Source: Bordetella genomosp. 7 (GTDB taxonomy: Bacteria > Pseudomonadota > Gammaproteobacteria > Burkholderiales > Burkholderiaceae_B). Taken from it: a stretch of 64,000 nt of DNA. Location: assembly GCF_002261265.1 (NCBI RefSeq), contig NZ_NEVK01000004.1:372001-436000 (forward strand), read 5' to 3'. The position numbers and the translations under genes were made by a program. Positions 18,446 to 28,042 of the stretch are shown here, piece after piece. Numbering within the stretch: position 1 is the first letter of the stretch; each line of letters begins with the position of its first letter. The notes under the pieces are model-generated. The model ran no database searches, was not told the DNA's origin, and was given only the letters and a program-made list of their open reading frames with translations.

Positions 18446-19069
18446 ATGCTCAAGCTGATACGCATGGTAGACCGGCTGTCTACCTTCGTGGGCCAGGCCT
18501 TCGCCTGGCTCATCGTGGTACTGACCGTACATATATGCTGGGAAGTGACGGCCCGGTATGTGTTCAACACTCCCAGCGCCTGGGCATTCGACCTGCAGCT
18601 GATGTATTACGGTGTGCTGTTCATGATGGCCGGAGCCTACACACTGGCCAAGAACGGGCACGTGCGCGGAGACATCCTGTACGGCTTCCTGCCGCCGCGC
18701 GTACAGGCCACCCTGGATATCGTGCTGTACATCGCGTTTTTCATACCCGGCGTGGTGGCCCTGGTCTGGGCCGGGTGGTATTACGCGGGCGAGTCGATCG
18801 CCATACGCGAGCATTCGTCGCTGATGGCCGATGGCCCGCCCATCTATCCGTTCAAGGCGTTCATTCCCATTGCGGGGGCATTCCTGCTGTTGCAAGGGCT
18901 CGCGGAAATCGCCCGTTGCGCCCTGTGCCTGCGACAGGGCAAGTGGCCATCGCGCGAAGAAGATGTGGAGGAAGTCGACGTCGACAAGCTCAAGGAACTG
19001 GTGCAGGTCAAGGATGAGGATATTGCCGAGCTGGACCGATACGTTGTAGATGAGGAGAAGGCCAAATGA
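18446..19069 (+). CDS. TRAP transporter small permease, DctQ family
   Basis: 207 residues with four hydrophobic segments, the DctQ topology. Family motif-like segments are WEVTARYVFNTPSAWAFDLQ and GHVRGDILYGFLPPR. The start at 18446 follows GGATGG and gives a normal N-terminus (MLKLIRMVDRL). The C-terminal ~40 residues are strongly acidic (REEDVEEVDVDKLKELVQ) and cytoplasmic; such a tail is not essential to the family. The stop overlaps the start of dctM by four bases (ATGA). Confidence 0.9.
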   Translation: MLKLIRMVDRLSTFVGQAFAWLIVVLTVHICWEVTARYVFNTPSAWAFDLQLMYYGVLFMMAGAYTLAKNGHVRGDILYGFLPPRVQATLDIVLYIAFFIPGVVALVWAGWYYAGESIAIREHSSLMADGPPIYPFKAFIPIAGAFLLLQGLAEIARCALCLRQGKWPSREEDVEEVDVDKLKELVQVKDEDIAELDRYVVDEEKAK

Positions 19070-20991
19070 GAATCCACAAGGCACTGTGGTTTGGCCTGAG
19101 CTGCATAGGCATCGTTCTTGCGCTGATCGGTTTTCTGACACCCTGGTCGGACATCACCACCGGACACCTGGGGCTGCTGATGCTGGCTCTTATCGTGGTG
19201 GCCATCATGCTGGGCTTTCCCACGGCGTTCACCCTGATGGGCATGGGCGTCATCTTTACCTTCCTGGCCTATTTCCTGCAGAACCCCGACGCGCAATTGT
19301 CGTTGCGGCAGACCCTGGACCTGATGGTGCAGCGAACCTACGCCACCATGACCAACGACGCGCTGATCTCGGTGCCGTTGTTCGTGTTCATGGGCTACCT
19401 GGTCGAGCGCGGCAACCTGATCGAAAAACTGTTCCGCTCCATGCATCTGGCCCTGGCCCGGCTGCCCGGCGCGCTGGCGGTGGCCACGCTGGCCACCTGC
19501 GCCATCTTCGCGACAGCAACCGGTATCGTCGGCGCAGTGGTCACCTTGATGGGGCTGCTGGCCATGCCGGCCATGCTGAAGGCGGGTTACAGCGTGCGCC
19601 TGACGGCGGGGTCGATTACCGCGGGTGGCTGCCTGGGCATCCTGTTGCCGCCATCCGTGATGCTGATCGTGTACGGGGCCACGACGGGCGTATCGGTCGT
19701 GCAGTTGTACGCAGGCGCGTTCTTTCCCGGCCTGATGCTGACCGCCCTGTACGTGGGCTATGTGATGGTGGTGGCAAAGTTGCGGCCCGACATGGCGCCG
19801 CCCCTTACGGCAGAAGAGCGGCGCCTGCCACTGCCCGCCGACGCGGACACCCTGACGCGCCAGGGCTATACGCACGCCGTGACAGGCATGCTGGCGGCCA
19901 TGTTCAAGGGGCGGCGCAACAGTTCGGTGTCGTTCGCCTTCCTGAGCCGCAATATGGCGGCAGCATTGTTGCCGCTGCTGGCATTCGCGGTGCTGACGGG
20001 CAGCGTATACCACGTCGTCACCAAGCCCCCGGTCGTGTACGAGATTCCTGACGAACTGCGGCTGGGCAGCGGCCAGGATTATGACTACGGGCTTGCCGAG
20101 CCGCCCATAGAGGGCGGCTCGCTGGCCGAACCGCCGGCCGATGGGGGCCTGAGCGAGCCGCCGGGCACCCCGTCCGCCGATGGCGCAGGCGCCGCTCCCC
20201 CGGACACGCCCCAGGCGGATGAAGGCCCCGCACGCCTGCCGGCGCCGGCCGGATACTGGATTTTCTTTGGCGTATGCCTGGCTTTGCTGGCGCTGTTCTA
20301 CGCGCTGCTGACATGGGTGCGGCTGGAAGTCTTCAAGATGCTGCTGGGCTCGTTCTTCCCCCTGAGCATGCTGATCGCCGCCGTGCTGGGCACTATCACC
20401 TTTGGGCTGGCGACGCCCAGCGAGGCGGCCGCGATGGGCGCGATGGGCGGCGCGCTGCTGGCGCTGGCATACCGGCGCCTGAACATGCCAATGCTGAAAG
20501 AGTCGGTGTATCTGACCGCCAAGACATCCGCCATGGTGTGCTGGCTGTTCGTGGGGTCGTCGATCTTCTCGGCGGCCTTTGCCTTGCTGGGCGGACAGCG
20601 CCTGATCGAGGAATGGGTGCTGTCGATGGGCCTGACGCCCGTCGAGTTCATGCTGCTGGCCCAGATCATCATCTTCCTGCTGGGATGGCCCCTGGAATGG
20701 ACGGAGATCATTGTTATCTTCATGCCGATTTTCGTGCCGCTGCTCGTCAGCTTCGATATCGACCCGCTGTTCTTCGGCCTGCTGGTGGCGCTGAACCTGC
20801 AAACCGCCTTCCTGTCGCCGCCCGTGGCCATGTCGGCGTTCTATTTGAAGGGTGTGTCGCCGCCGCACGTGACACTGAACCAGATCTTCCTGGGGATGAT
20901 GCCCTTCATGGCCATACAGGTGGTTGCGATCTTCCTGTTGTACATGTTTCCGGGCATCGGCATGTGGTTGCCCACTGTGCTCTACCGTTGA
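19066..20991 (+). CDS. TRAP transporter large permease, DctM family, with a long inserted loop
   Basis: 641 residues, against about 425-450 for ordinary DctM. It forms the ion-coupled channel of the TRAP system. Family features are FVFMGYLVERGNLIEKLF, the GGCLGILLPPSVMLIVYG block (substrate/ion site), and FGLATPSEAAAMGAMGGALL. Between the two halves, roughly residues 245-400, is an insertion with one or two extra hydrophobic segments and a Pro/Gly/acidic stretch at about 321-393 containing LAEPPIEGG, LAEPPADGG and LSEPPGTP repeats. Similar large DctM proteins occur in the mannitol/chloroaromatic TRAP group. Translationally coupled to dctQ. Confidence 0.9.
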   Translation: MRIHKALWFGLSCIGIVLALIGFLTPWSDITTGHLGLLMLALIVVAIMLGFPTAFTLMGMGVIFTFLAYFLQNPDAQLSLRQTLDLMVQRTYATMTNDALISVPLFVFMGYLVERGNLIEKLFRSMHLALARLPGALAVATLATCAIFATATGIVGAVVTLMGLLAMPAMLKAGYSVRLTAGSITAGGCLGILLPPSVMLIVYGATTGVSVVQLYAGAFFPGLMLTALYVGYVMVVAKLRPDMAPPLTAEERRLPLPADADTLTRQGYTHAVTGMLAAMFKGRRNSSVSFAFLSRNMAAALLPLLAFAVLTGSVYHVVTKPPVVYEIPDELRLGSGQDYDYGLAEPPIEGGSLAEPPADGGLSEPPGTPSADGAGAAPPDTPQADEGPARLPAPAGYWIFFGVCLALLALFYALLTWVRLEVFKMLLGSFFPLSMLIAAVLGTITFGLATPSEAAAMGAMGGALLALAYRRLNMPMLKESVYLTAKTSAMVCWLFVGSSIFSAAFALLGGQRLIEEWVLSMGLTPVEFMLLAQIIIFLLGWPLEWTEIIVIFMPIFVPLLVSFDIDPLFFGLLVALNLQTAFLSPPVAMSAFYLKGVSPPHVTLNQIFLGMMPFMAIQVVAIFLLYMFPGIGMWLPTVLYR

Positions 20992-21018
20992 TTCACCGTC
21001 ATTTGAAGGACGCTGCAT

Positions 21019-21813
21019 ATGCTGCAAACCGTGGAAGTTGCGTATGGCCCCCAGACTGCCGTGGTCTGGCTCAACCGGCCGGAGGTGCGCAACGCGCTGG
21101 ATGCGCGGATGATCGCCGAGCTGACCGACGTGTTCGCGACGCTGGAACAGGACGCCGAAGTGCGCGCCATTGTGCTGGCCGCACGCGGCAAGGCCTTTTG
21201 CGCGGGCGCGGACCTGAACGCGATGCGCCAGAGCGCACAGGCGAGCCAGGACGAGAACCGCGCCGACGCCATGGGCCTGGCCAACTTGCTGCACAGCATC
21301 TACACGTGCTCCAAACCCACCATCGCGCGTGTCCACGGGCCCTGCATGGCTGGCGGCATGGGGCTGGTTACCGCGTGCGATATTGCCGTGGCCGGCCGCG
21401 AGGCGCGATTTGCGCTGACCGAGACACGGCTGGGCCTGATACCGGCAATGATCTCGCCCTATGTATTGCGCGCGATCGGCGCGCGCGCGGCCAGCCGCTG
21501 GTTCCTGACCGCCGAGACCTTCGATGCCGCCGAAGCGTGGCGCCTGGGCCTGGTGCAGGAACTATGCGAGACAGACGAACTGGACTCGCACATCAATGCC
21601 CTGCTGGGGGCCTTCATGTTCGCTTCGCCGCACGCCGTGGCGCAGTGCAAGCGGTTGATTCGCGACCTGGCTGGCCGCGCTATCGACGCCGACGCAATAG
21701 GCGACACGGCCGCCCGGCTGGCGGCGCAGCGCGCCAGCGACGATGGCCGCGAAGGCATTGCGGCATTTCTGGAAAAGCGCCGGCCGCGCTGGGCTCCGCC
21801 CGAAGCGTCGTAA
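21019..21813 (+). CDS. Enoyl-CoA hydratase/isomerase family protein, methylglutaconyl-CoA hydratase (LiuC/AtuE)-like
   Basis: 264 residues, one crotonase fold. The oxyanion hole is formed by GKAFCAGADLNAM and HGPCMAGGMGL. The segment FALTETRLGLIPAMISPYVL carries the catalytic Glu and matches the wording usual for methylglutaconyl-CoA hydratases of leucine or isoprenoid breakdown. It follows dctM by 27 bases on the same strand and is likely in the same transcript. This suggests that the TRAP substrate may be an organic acid activated to a CoA ester (inference). No other liu genes are nearby. Confidence 0.82.
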   Translation: MLQTVEVAYGPQTAVVWLNRPEVRNALDARMIAELTDVFATLEQDAEVRAIVLAARGKAFCAGADLNAMRQSAQASQDENRADAMGLANLLHSIYTCSKPTIARVHGPCMAGGMGLVTACDIAVAGREARFALTETRLGLIPAMISPYVLRAIGARAASRWFLTAETFDAAEAWRLGLVQELCETDELDSHINALLGAFMFASPHAVAQCKRLIRDLAGRAIDADAIGDTAARLAAQRASDDGREGIAAFLEKRRPRWAPPEAS

Positions 21814-21849
21814 TGACGCCGAGCCGCGCCGAGCGGCAAACCGGTAAGG

Positions 21850-24159
<2,310 letters not shown>

Positions 24160-24198
24160 GAAAGCGGCGCAAAGTCGGCAATAGCCGACATTTTGCCT

Positions 24199-24233
24199 GA
24201 TTGCGGCCCCGGGCGTGGCCGGGAACCGCAATC
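24199..24233 (-). terminator. Hairpin between the proline-rich gene and the HAD gene
   Basis: GATTGCGG (24199-24206) pairs perfectly with CCGCAATC (24226-24233), with further GC pairing inside (CCCGG/CCGGG). It lies 11 bases past the stop of the gene at 24245, but no T run follows on the minus strand. It may be a partial terminator or an mRNA 3' stabiliser. Confidence 0.4.
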
Positions 24234-24244
24234 AGCACGCCGCG

Positions 24245-24868
24245 TTAACGCGCCGGCACGGGCGTGACGGGCGCCGGCGGCGGCGCGACAGTGCCCGGCG
24301 CGGCGCCCGGCGACACGGGAGCCGGCATGGGGGCCCCAGGCGCCGTGGCCGGCGGCAAGGGCGTTGCCGGAGCCGGCGTTGTCGTGCCAGGGATACCCGC
24401 GCCCGGCGTGACGACGCCCGGCGTACCGACGCCCGGCGTGCCGACGCCCGGCGTGCTGGCGCCAGACGGCTGGGCGGGAACCTGGATCACCGTCTCGCGC
24501 AGCACCCCGCCGCTTTCCACGCTGCCTCTGACGCTGCTGGGCGAGGCCATCTGGCGCAGGCAATCTTCACGCTGGGTTGCTGGCAAGTTGTTGCAGCGCG
24601 CCGTGGCGTTGGCATCGAAGTTGGCGGACTGGTTGTTGTCCAACCGGTTGCGCGCGGCCTCTTCGCGGGCCGCTCCGGCCTCGCGCAGGCAGGTGGCGCG
24701 ATCCTGGTGAGTCTGCCCCGTGTTGCACCGCTGTACATCGAGTTCATACTGGGACTGGATGGAGCCGGACGCCGCCGCGCCGGCTGCCAGGGCTGCTGGC
24801 GCACCGGCCAGGCCCGCTGCGCCCAGGGCCAGGGCGCAATACAGTTGCTGCATACGTCGCATGTTCAT
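24245..24868 (-). CDS. Exported hypothetical protein with Pro/Gly/Thr-rich repeat tail
   Basis: 207 residues; I do not recognise the function. Signal peptide MNMRRMQQLYCALALGAAGL ends near ALA-AG. Residues about 35-110 form a Cys- and Arg-containing helical region (four or five Cys: VQRCNTG, ATCLREAG, ARCNNLP, EDCLRQM), consistent with two disulfides in the periplasm. From about 125 onward the chain is disordered, with tandem TPGVG-type pentapeptides (STPGVGTPGVGTPGVVTPG) followed by Pro/Ala-rich sequence. The repeat is encoded by a near-perfect 15-base tandem. The start at 24868 is preceded by AAGGAGCG. Confidence 0.75.
   Translation of the reverse strand: MNMRRMQQLYCALALGAAGLAGAPAALAAGAAASGSIQSQYELDVQRCNTGQTHQDRATCLREAGAAREEAARNRLDNNQSANFDANATARCNNLPATQREDCLRQMASPSSVRGSVESGGVLRETVIQVPAQPSGASTPGVGTPGVGTPGVVTPGAGIPGTTTPAPATPLPPATAPGAPMPAPVSPGAAPGTVAPPPAPVTPVPAR
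24413..24462 (-). repeat. 15-bp coding tandem repeat (TPGVG)
   Basis: About three copies of a 15-base unit (plus-strand ACGCCCGGCGTGCCG with small changes) in the exported-protein gene. Unit length is a multiple of three, so copy changes would alter tail length without a frameshift. Confidence 0.75.
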
Positions 24869-24953
24869 CTTTCGCTCCTTTTGCTGCGCCGCGCCAGGGC
24901 GCGGCCGTGCATTTAAGGTAAGGGAAAGCGCGTGCCCAAGCGGAATGCAGATG

Positions 24954-25325
24954 TTACAGATCCGTCCGCCCGTAACGTTCGCGGGGCGGCGCATCGGCGG
25001 GGTAGGCTTCGCCCCGTTTGCGGCGGCCGCGATAAATGGCGGCGCGCATCAGCAGCATGGCCGTGACCGGCGAGGACACGAACAGCAACAGTGTGATCAG
25101 GATTTCGTGCACCACGGGCCGGTGTTCAGTAGCGGAGAACACCAGCATCGAGGCCGCCAGTACGCACCCCGCGCCCATGGTGTTGCCCAGCGTGGGCGCG
25201 TGGATCCGGCAGAAAAAATTGTCAAAGCGCAGCAGGCCCAGCGAACCGACCAGCGCCAGCAAGCCGCCGGCCACCAAGAGGATCGCGGCAGGAATGCCCG
25301 CCCACAGGGGGATATCGGCGCTCAT
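24954..25325 (-). CDS. phaG: Pha/Mrp-type K+(Na+)/H+ antiporter subunit G
   Basis: 123 residues with three hydrophobic segments. Family signature LGLLRFDNFFCRIHAPTLGNT near residue 30 and LLLFVSSPVTAMLLMRAA are typical of MnhG/PhaG. Small essential subunit of the multi-subunit cation/proton antiporter. Last gene of the six-gene operon; its start overlaps the phaF stop by four bases. The C-terminus is a short charged tail. Confidence 0.92.
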   Translation of the reverse strand: MSADIPLWAGIPAAILLVAGGLLALVGSLGLLRFDNFFCRIHAPTLGNTMGAGCVLAASMLVFSATEHRPVVHEILITLLLFVSSPVTAMLLMRAAIYRGRRKRGEAYPADAPPRERYGRTDL

Positions 25326-25603
25326 GGCTCGATGACCTCGCCGCGCAGCAGGAACTTGGCCATCGCCGTGGCGCCCACGAAGCCGAACAGGGCAATCAGC
25401 AGAGCCACGTCAAAGTACACGGCTGTGCCCGACCGGATGCCGAAGGTCAGGATGCCCAACATGCCATTGACGTAAAAGGCGTCCAGGCCCAGCACGCGGT
25501 CTTGCGCCGTAGGGCCGCGCACCATGCGGACCGTGGCGCAAGCCATGCCCAGTACGAAGCACAGCAGCGCGAAGGAAGCTGCCCAGTACAGCACGGTGTT
25601 CAT
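25322..25603 (-). CDS. phaF: Pha/Mrp-type antiporter subunit F
   Basis: 93 residues, three hydrophobic segments, with the MnhF signature VRMVRGPTAQDRVLGLDAFYVN. The start at 25603 overlaps the phaE stop by four bases (ATGA). In related systems subunit F also affects bile-salt or cholate efflux. Confidence 0.92.
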   Translation of the reverse strand: MNTVLYWAASFALLCFVLGMACATVRMVRGPTAQDRVLGLDAFYVNGMLGILTFGIRSGTAVYFDVALLIALFGFVGATAMAKFLLRGEVIEP

Positions 25604-26076
25604 TCGAAGATCTCCTTCAGGGTCCGCTCGTAGCGCTGCTTGATCAGGTCGATCCAGGCCTGCTCGTTTTCGAGGTCGAGCACGTGCAGCGTCAGCGTGT
25701 TGTCGGACACATCCACCCACACGGTGCCGGGCGTGTAGGTGACGATGCACCCGAGCAGCGCCTGCGCGTGCGGATCGCGCAGGTCGAGCGGTATATGGAC
25801 ATAGCCCGGGTTGAATTCACGACGGTGGTCGATGATGAGCCGGCCCACGGCAATGTTGGACTTGGCAATATCGACCGCCACCCGCCACAGCAGGCCCGGA
25901 AACAGCCACAGGCGGTGCGGGCGGCTGCGCAGCGGCCGCAGCCGCGTGGACGCGTATCCCAGCCATAGCGCCAGCGCCGCGCCCAACGCGATCTGCCCAG
26001 CCGACAGAGACTGATTGAGCACCAGCCAGAGCGCCAGCAGCACCAGCGGCAACAGAAACCAGTACAGGCGCCGCAT
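25600..26076 (-). CDS. phaE: Pha/Mrp-type antiporter subunit E
   Basis: 158 residues with two or three N-terminal hydrophobic segments and a soluble C-terminus. The family pattern is visible in DIAKSNIAVGRLII and ALLGCIVTYTPGTVWVDV. The ATG at 26076 overlaps the phaD stop (TGATG); a GTG directly before it is an equally possible start. Confidence 0.92.
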   Translation of the reverse strand: MRRLYWFLLPLVLLALWLVLNQSLSAGQIALGAALALWLGYASTRLRPLRSRPHRLWLFPGLLWRVAVDIAKSNIAVGRLIIDHRREFNPGYVHIPLDLRDPHAQALLGCIVTYTPGTVWVDVSDNTLTLHVLDLENEQAWIDLIKQRYERTLKEIFE

Positions 26077-27701
26077 CACTTGCCCTCCAGGCTGCGCACC
26101 GTGTCGGCCGACAGCACGGCATCGATGTACTGCGCCGGCTGGTCGAGCGAACGCGCCGCCTCATCCAGGTAGGCCGAGACGGGCCCGGCCCCCGCGGCCA
26201 GCGCCACGCACAGCAGGATCAGCACCGCCACGGGGCCTGCCTCGATCACGCGCAGCCGCGGCGTGGTGCGCTCGTCGGCGCTCCAGAACACGCGCATGCC
26301 GGCGCGGCCGAATGCCACGATGCCGGCCAGGCCGGAAACCAGCACCGCCGCCACGAGAATCCAGGCATCGGCGGGTTGGGCCGACTCGTTGGCCGCGGTT
26401 ACCGCAGCCGACAGCAACGAGAACTTGGCCACGAAGCCGGACAGCGGCGGCAGCCCCGTCACGAGCAAGGCGCAGGACACGAACGCCAGGCCCAGGAAGG
26501 CCATGGCGGCCGGGATCGCCACGCCCACCACGTCGTCGGACCGGTTGGGCGTCTCGGGATCGTCCAGGTCGAACATGTCCATGGTGACGGCGAGGACGTT
26601 GGCGCCGAAGGTGCGGGTGCGCTCGACGAGCTCGACCAACAGGAAAAAGGCCCCGGTGGTCAGCACCGAGCTCAGCAGGTAGAACAGCGCGGGCCCCGTC
26701 AGGGTGACGCCCGGCATGCCCAGCGCGGTCAGCAGCGTGCCGGCCGATATGATGACGCAGTAGCTCACCATCTGTTCGAGCTGCTGCGTGGCCAGCAGGC
26801 CTATCGCCCCGAACACCAGGGTGGCCAGGCCCGCGGCGAACATCCATTCGAGGCTGAAGGCCGCCGGCGCGCCGGTGGGCAGCAGCAGCGAACCGATGCG
26901 CAGCAACGCATAGATGCCGACTTTGGTCATGATGGAAAACACCGCCGCCACCGGCGCGCTGGCCGAACCGTAGCCGCGCACGAGCCACAGGTTGAGCGGC
27001 CATGCGCCCGCCTTCACCAGGAACGCCAGGCCCAGCACCGCGGCGCCTGCTTCGAACAGCAGGCGCTCGCTGCCGTCCAGCGTGCCCGCGCGCACCGCCA
27101 GGTCGGCCATGTTCAGGGTGCCGGTCACGCCGTAGATCAGGGCGATGCTGATCAGCAGCAGGAACGATGCCACCAGGTTCACGACAATGTAATGCAGCCC
27201 CGCGCTGACCCGCGCCACGCCGGAGCCGTGCAGCAGCAAGCCATAGGATGCCGCCAGCAGCACTTCGAAGAATACGAAGAGGTTGAACAGGTCGCCGGTG
27301 AGGAAGGCTCCGTTCAGTCCCATCAGCAAGAACTGGAACAACGGATGGAAATGCACGCCCAGGCGGTCCCAGCGTGCCAGCGAATAAATGAGCGCCATCA
27401 ACCCCAGTACGGCATTGAGCGCGAGCATGATCGCAGCCAGGCGGTCGACCACCAGCACGATGCCGAACGGCGCGGGCCAGTCACCCGGCAGGTACACGCC
27501 GATTTCATTGGGCCAATAACCCCAGGCCCCGGCCGCGAGGGCCAGCAGCACCACCGCGGCGGCCAGCTGGGCCAGACTCGAAACCACGGCGATCGCGGCG
27601 CGCGCATTGCGGCTCGTGTCGGCCAGCAGCAGCATGGCTGCGCCGGCCACCAGCGGCACCGCAATGGGATAGATAGGAGCGTGTTGCAGCAGGTCGATCA
27701 A
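26076..27701 (-). CDS. phaD: Pha/Mrp-type antiporter subunit D (proton-translocating, NuoN/ND2-like)
   Basis: 541 residues with about 14 hydrophobic segments, homologous to complex I antiporter-like subunits. The half-channel Lys region is in AFLVKAGAWPLNLWLV and a conserved motif in LLHGSGVARVSAGLHYIVVN. TTG start at 27701 overlaps the phaC stop (TTGA). A loop near residues 370-390 is acidic (FDLDDPETPNRSDD). Confidence 0.93.
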   Translation of the reverse strand: MIDLLQHAPIYPIAVPLVAGAAMLLLADTSRNARAAIAVVSSLAQLAAAVVLLALAAGAWGYWPNEIGVYLPGDWPAPFGIVLVVDRLAAIMLALNAVLGLMALIYSLARWDRLGVHFHPLFQFLLMGLNGAFLTGDLFNLFVFFEVLLAASYGLLLHGSGVARVSAGLHYIVVNLVASFLLLISIALIYGVTGTLNMADLAVRAGTLDGSERLLFEAGAAVLGLAFLVKAGAWPLNLWLVRGYGSASAPVAAVFSIMTKVGIYALLRIGSLLLPTGAPAAFSLEWMFAAGLATLVFGAIGLLATQQLEQMVSYCVIISAGTLLTALGMPGVTLTGPALFYLLSSVLTTGAFFLLVELVERTRTFGANVLAVTMDMFDLDDPETPNRSDDVVGVAIPAAMAFLGLAFVSCALLVTGLPPLSGFVAKFSLLSAAVTAANESAQPADAWILVAAVLVSGLAGIVAFGRAGMRVFWSADERTTPRLRVIEAGPVAVLILLCVALAAGAGPVSAYLDEAARSLDQPAQYIDAVLSADTVRSLEGK

Positions 27702-28042
27702 GATTCCGACTCCCTGCCATCAACATGGTCGGTGCCGGTGAGGCCGCGGGATGCAAGCAGCACGACCAGGAACAGCGCCGTCGTGGCAAAGCCGATGACA
27801 ATGGCGGTGAGCACCAGCGCCTGGGGCAGCGGATCGGCCAGTGTGGAGGGATCGACAGCCCCGGTGGTTTCCAGCACGGGAGGCCGCCCCACCATCAGCC
27901 GGCCCATTCCGAAAATGAACAGGTTCACGGCATAGGAAACCAGCGTCAGGCCCATGATGACCTGGAATGTGCGCGGGCGCAGGATCAGCCACACGCCCGA
28001 CCCTGCCATCACGCCTATCGCCGCCGCGTAAATGAGTTCCAT
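27698..28042 (-). CDS. phaC: Pha/Mrp-type antiporter subunit C (NuoK-like)
   Basis: 114 residues with three hydrophobic segments, a NuoK-like subunit (GLTLVSYAVNLFIFGMGRL and PQALVLTAIVIGFATTALFL). The start at 28042 overlaps the stop of phaAB (TGATG). A longer upstream reading is out of context with the family and is rejected. Confidence 0.92.
   Translation of the reverse strand: MELIYAAAIGVMAGSGVWLILRPRTFQVIMGLTLVSYAVNLFIFGMGRLMVGRPPVLETTGAVDPSTLADPLPQALVLTAIVIGFATTALFLVVLLASRGLTGTDHVDGRESES

Noticed and set aside
18844-21336. Long minus-strand reading frame (about 830 codons) across the TRAP genes
   Set aside because: Antisense shadow of dctQ, dctM and the hydratase; Gln/His/Arg-rich with no domain, a usual effect of high GC at third codon positions.
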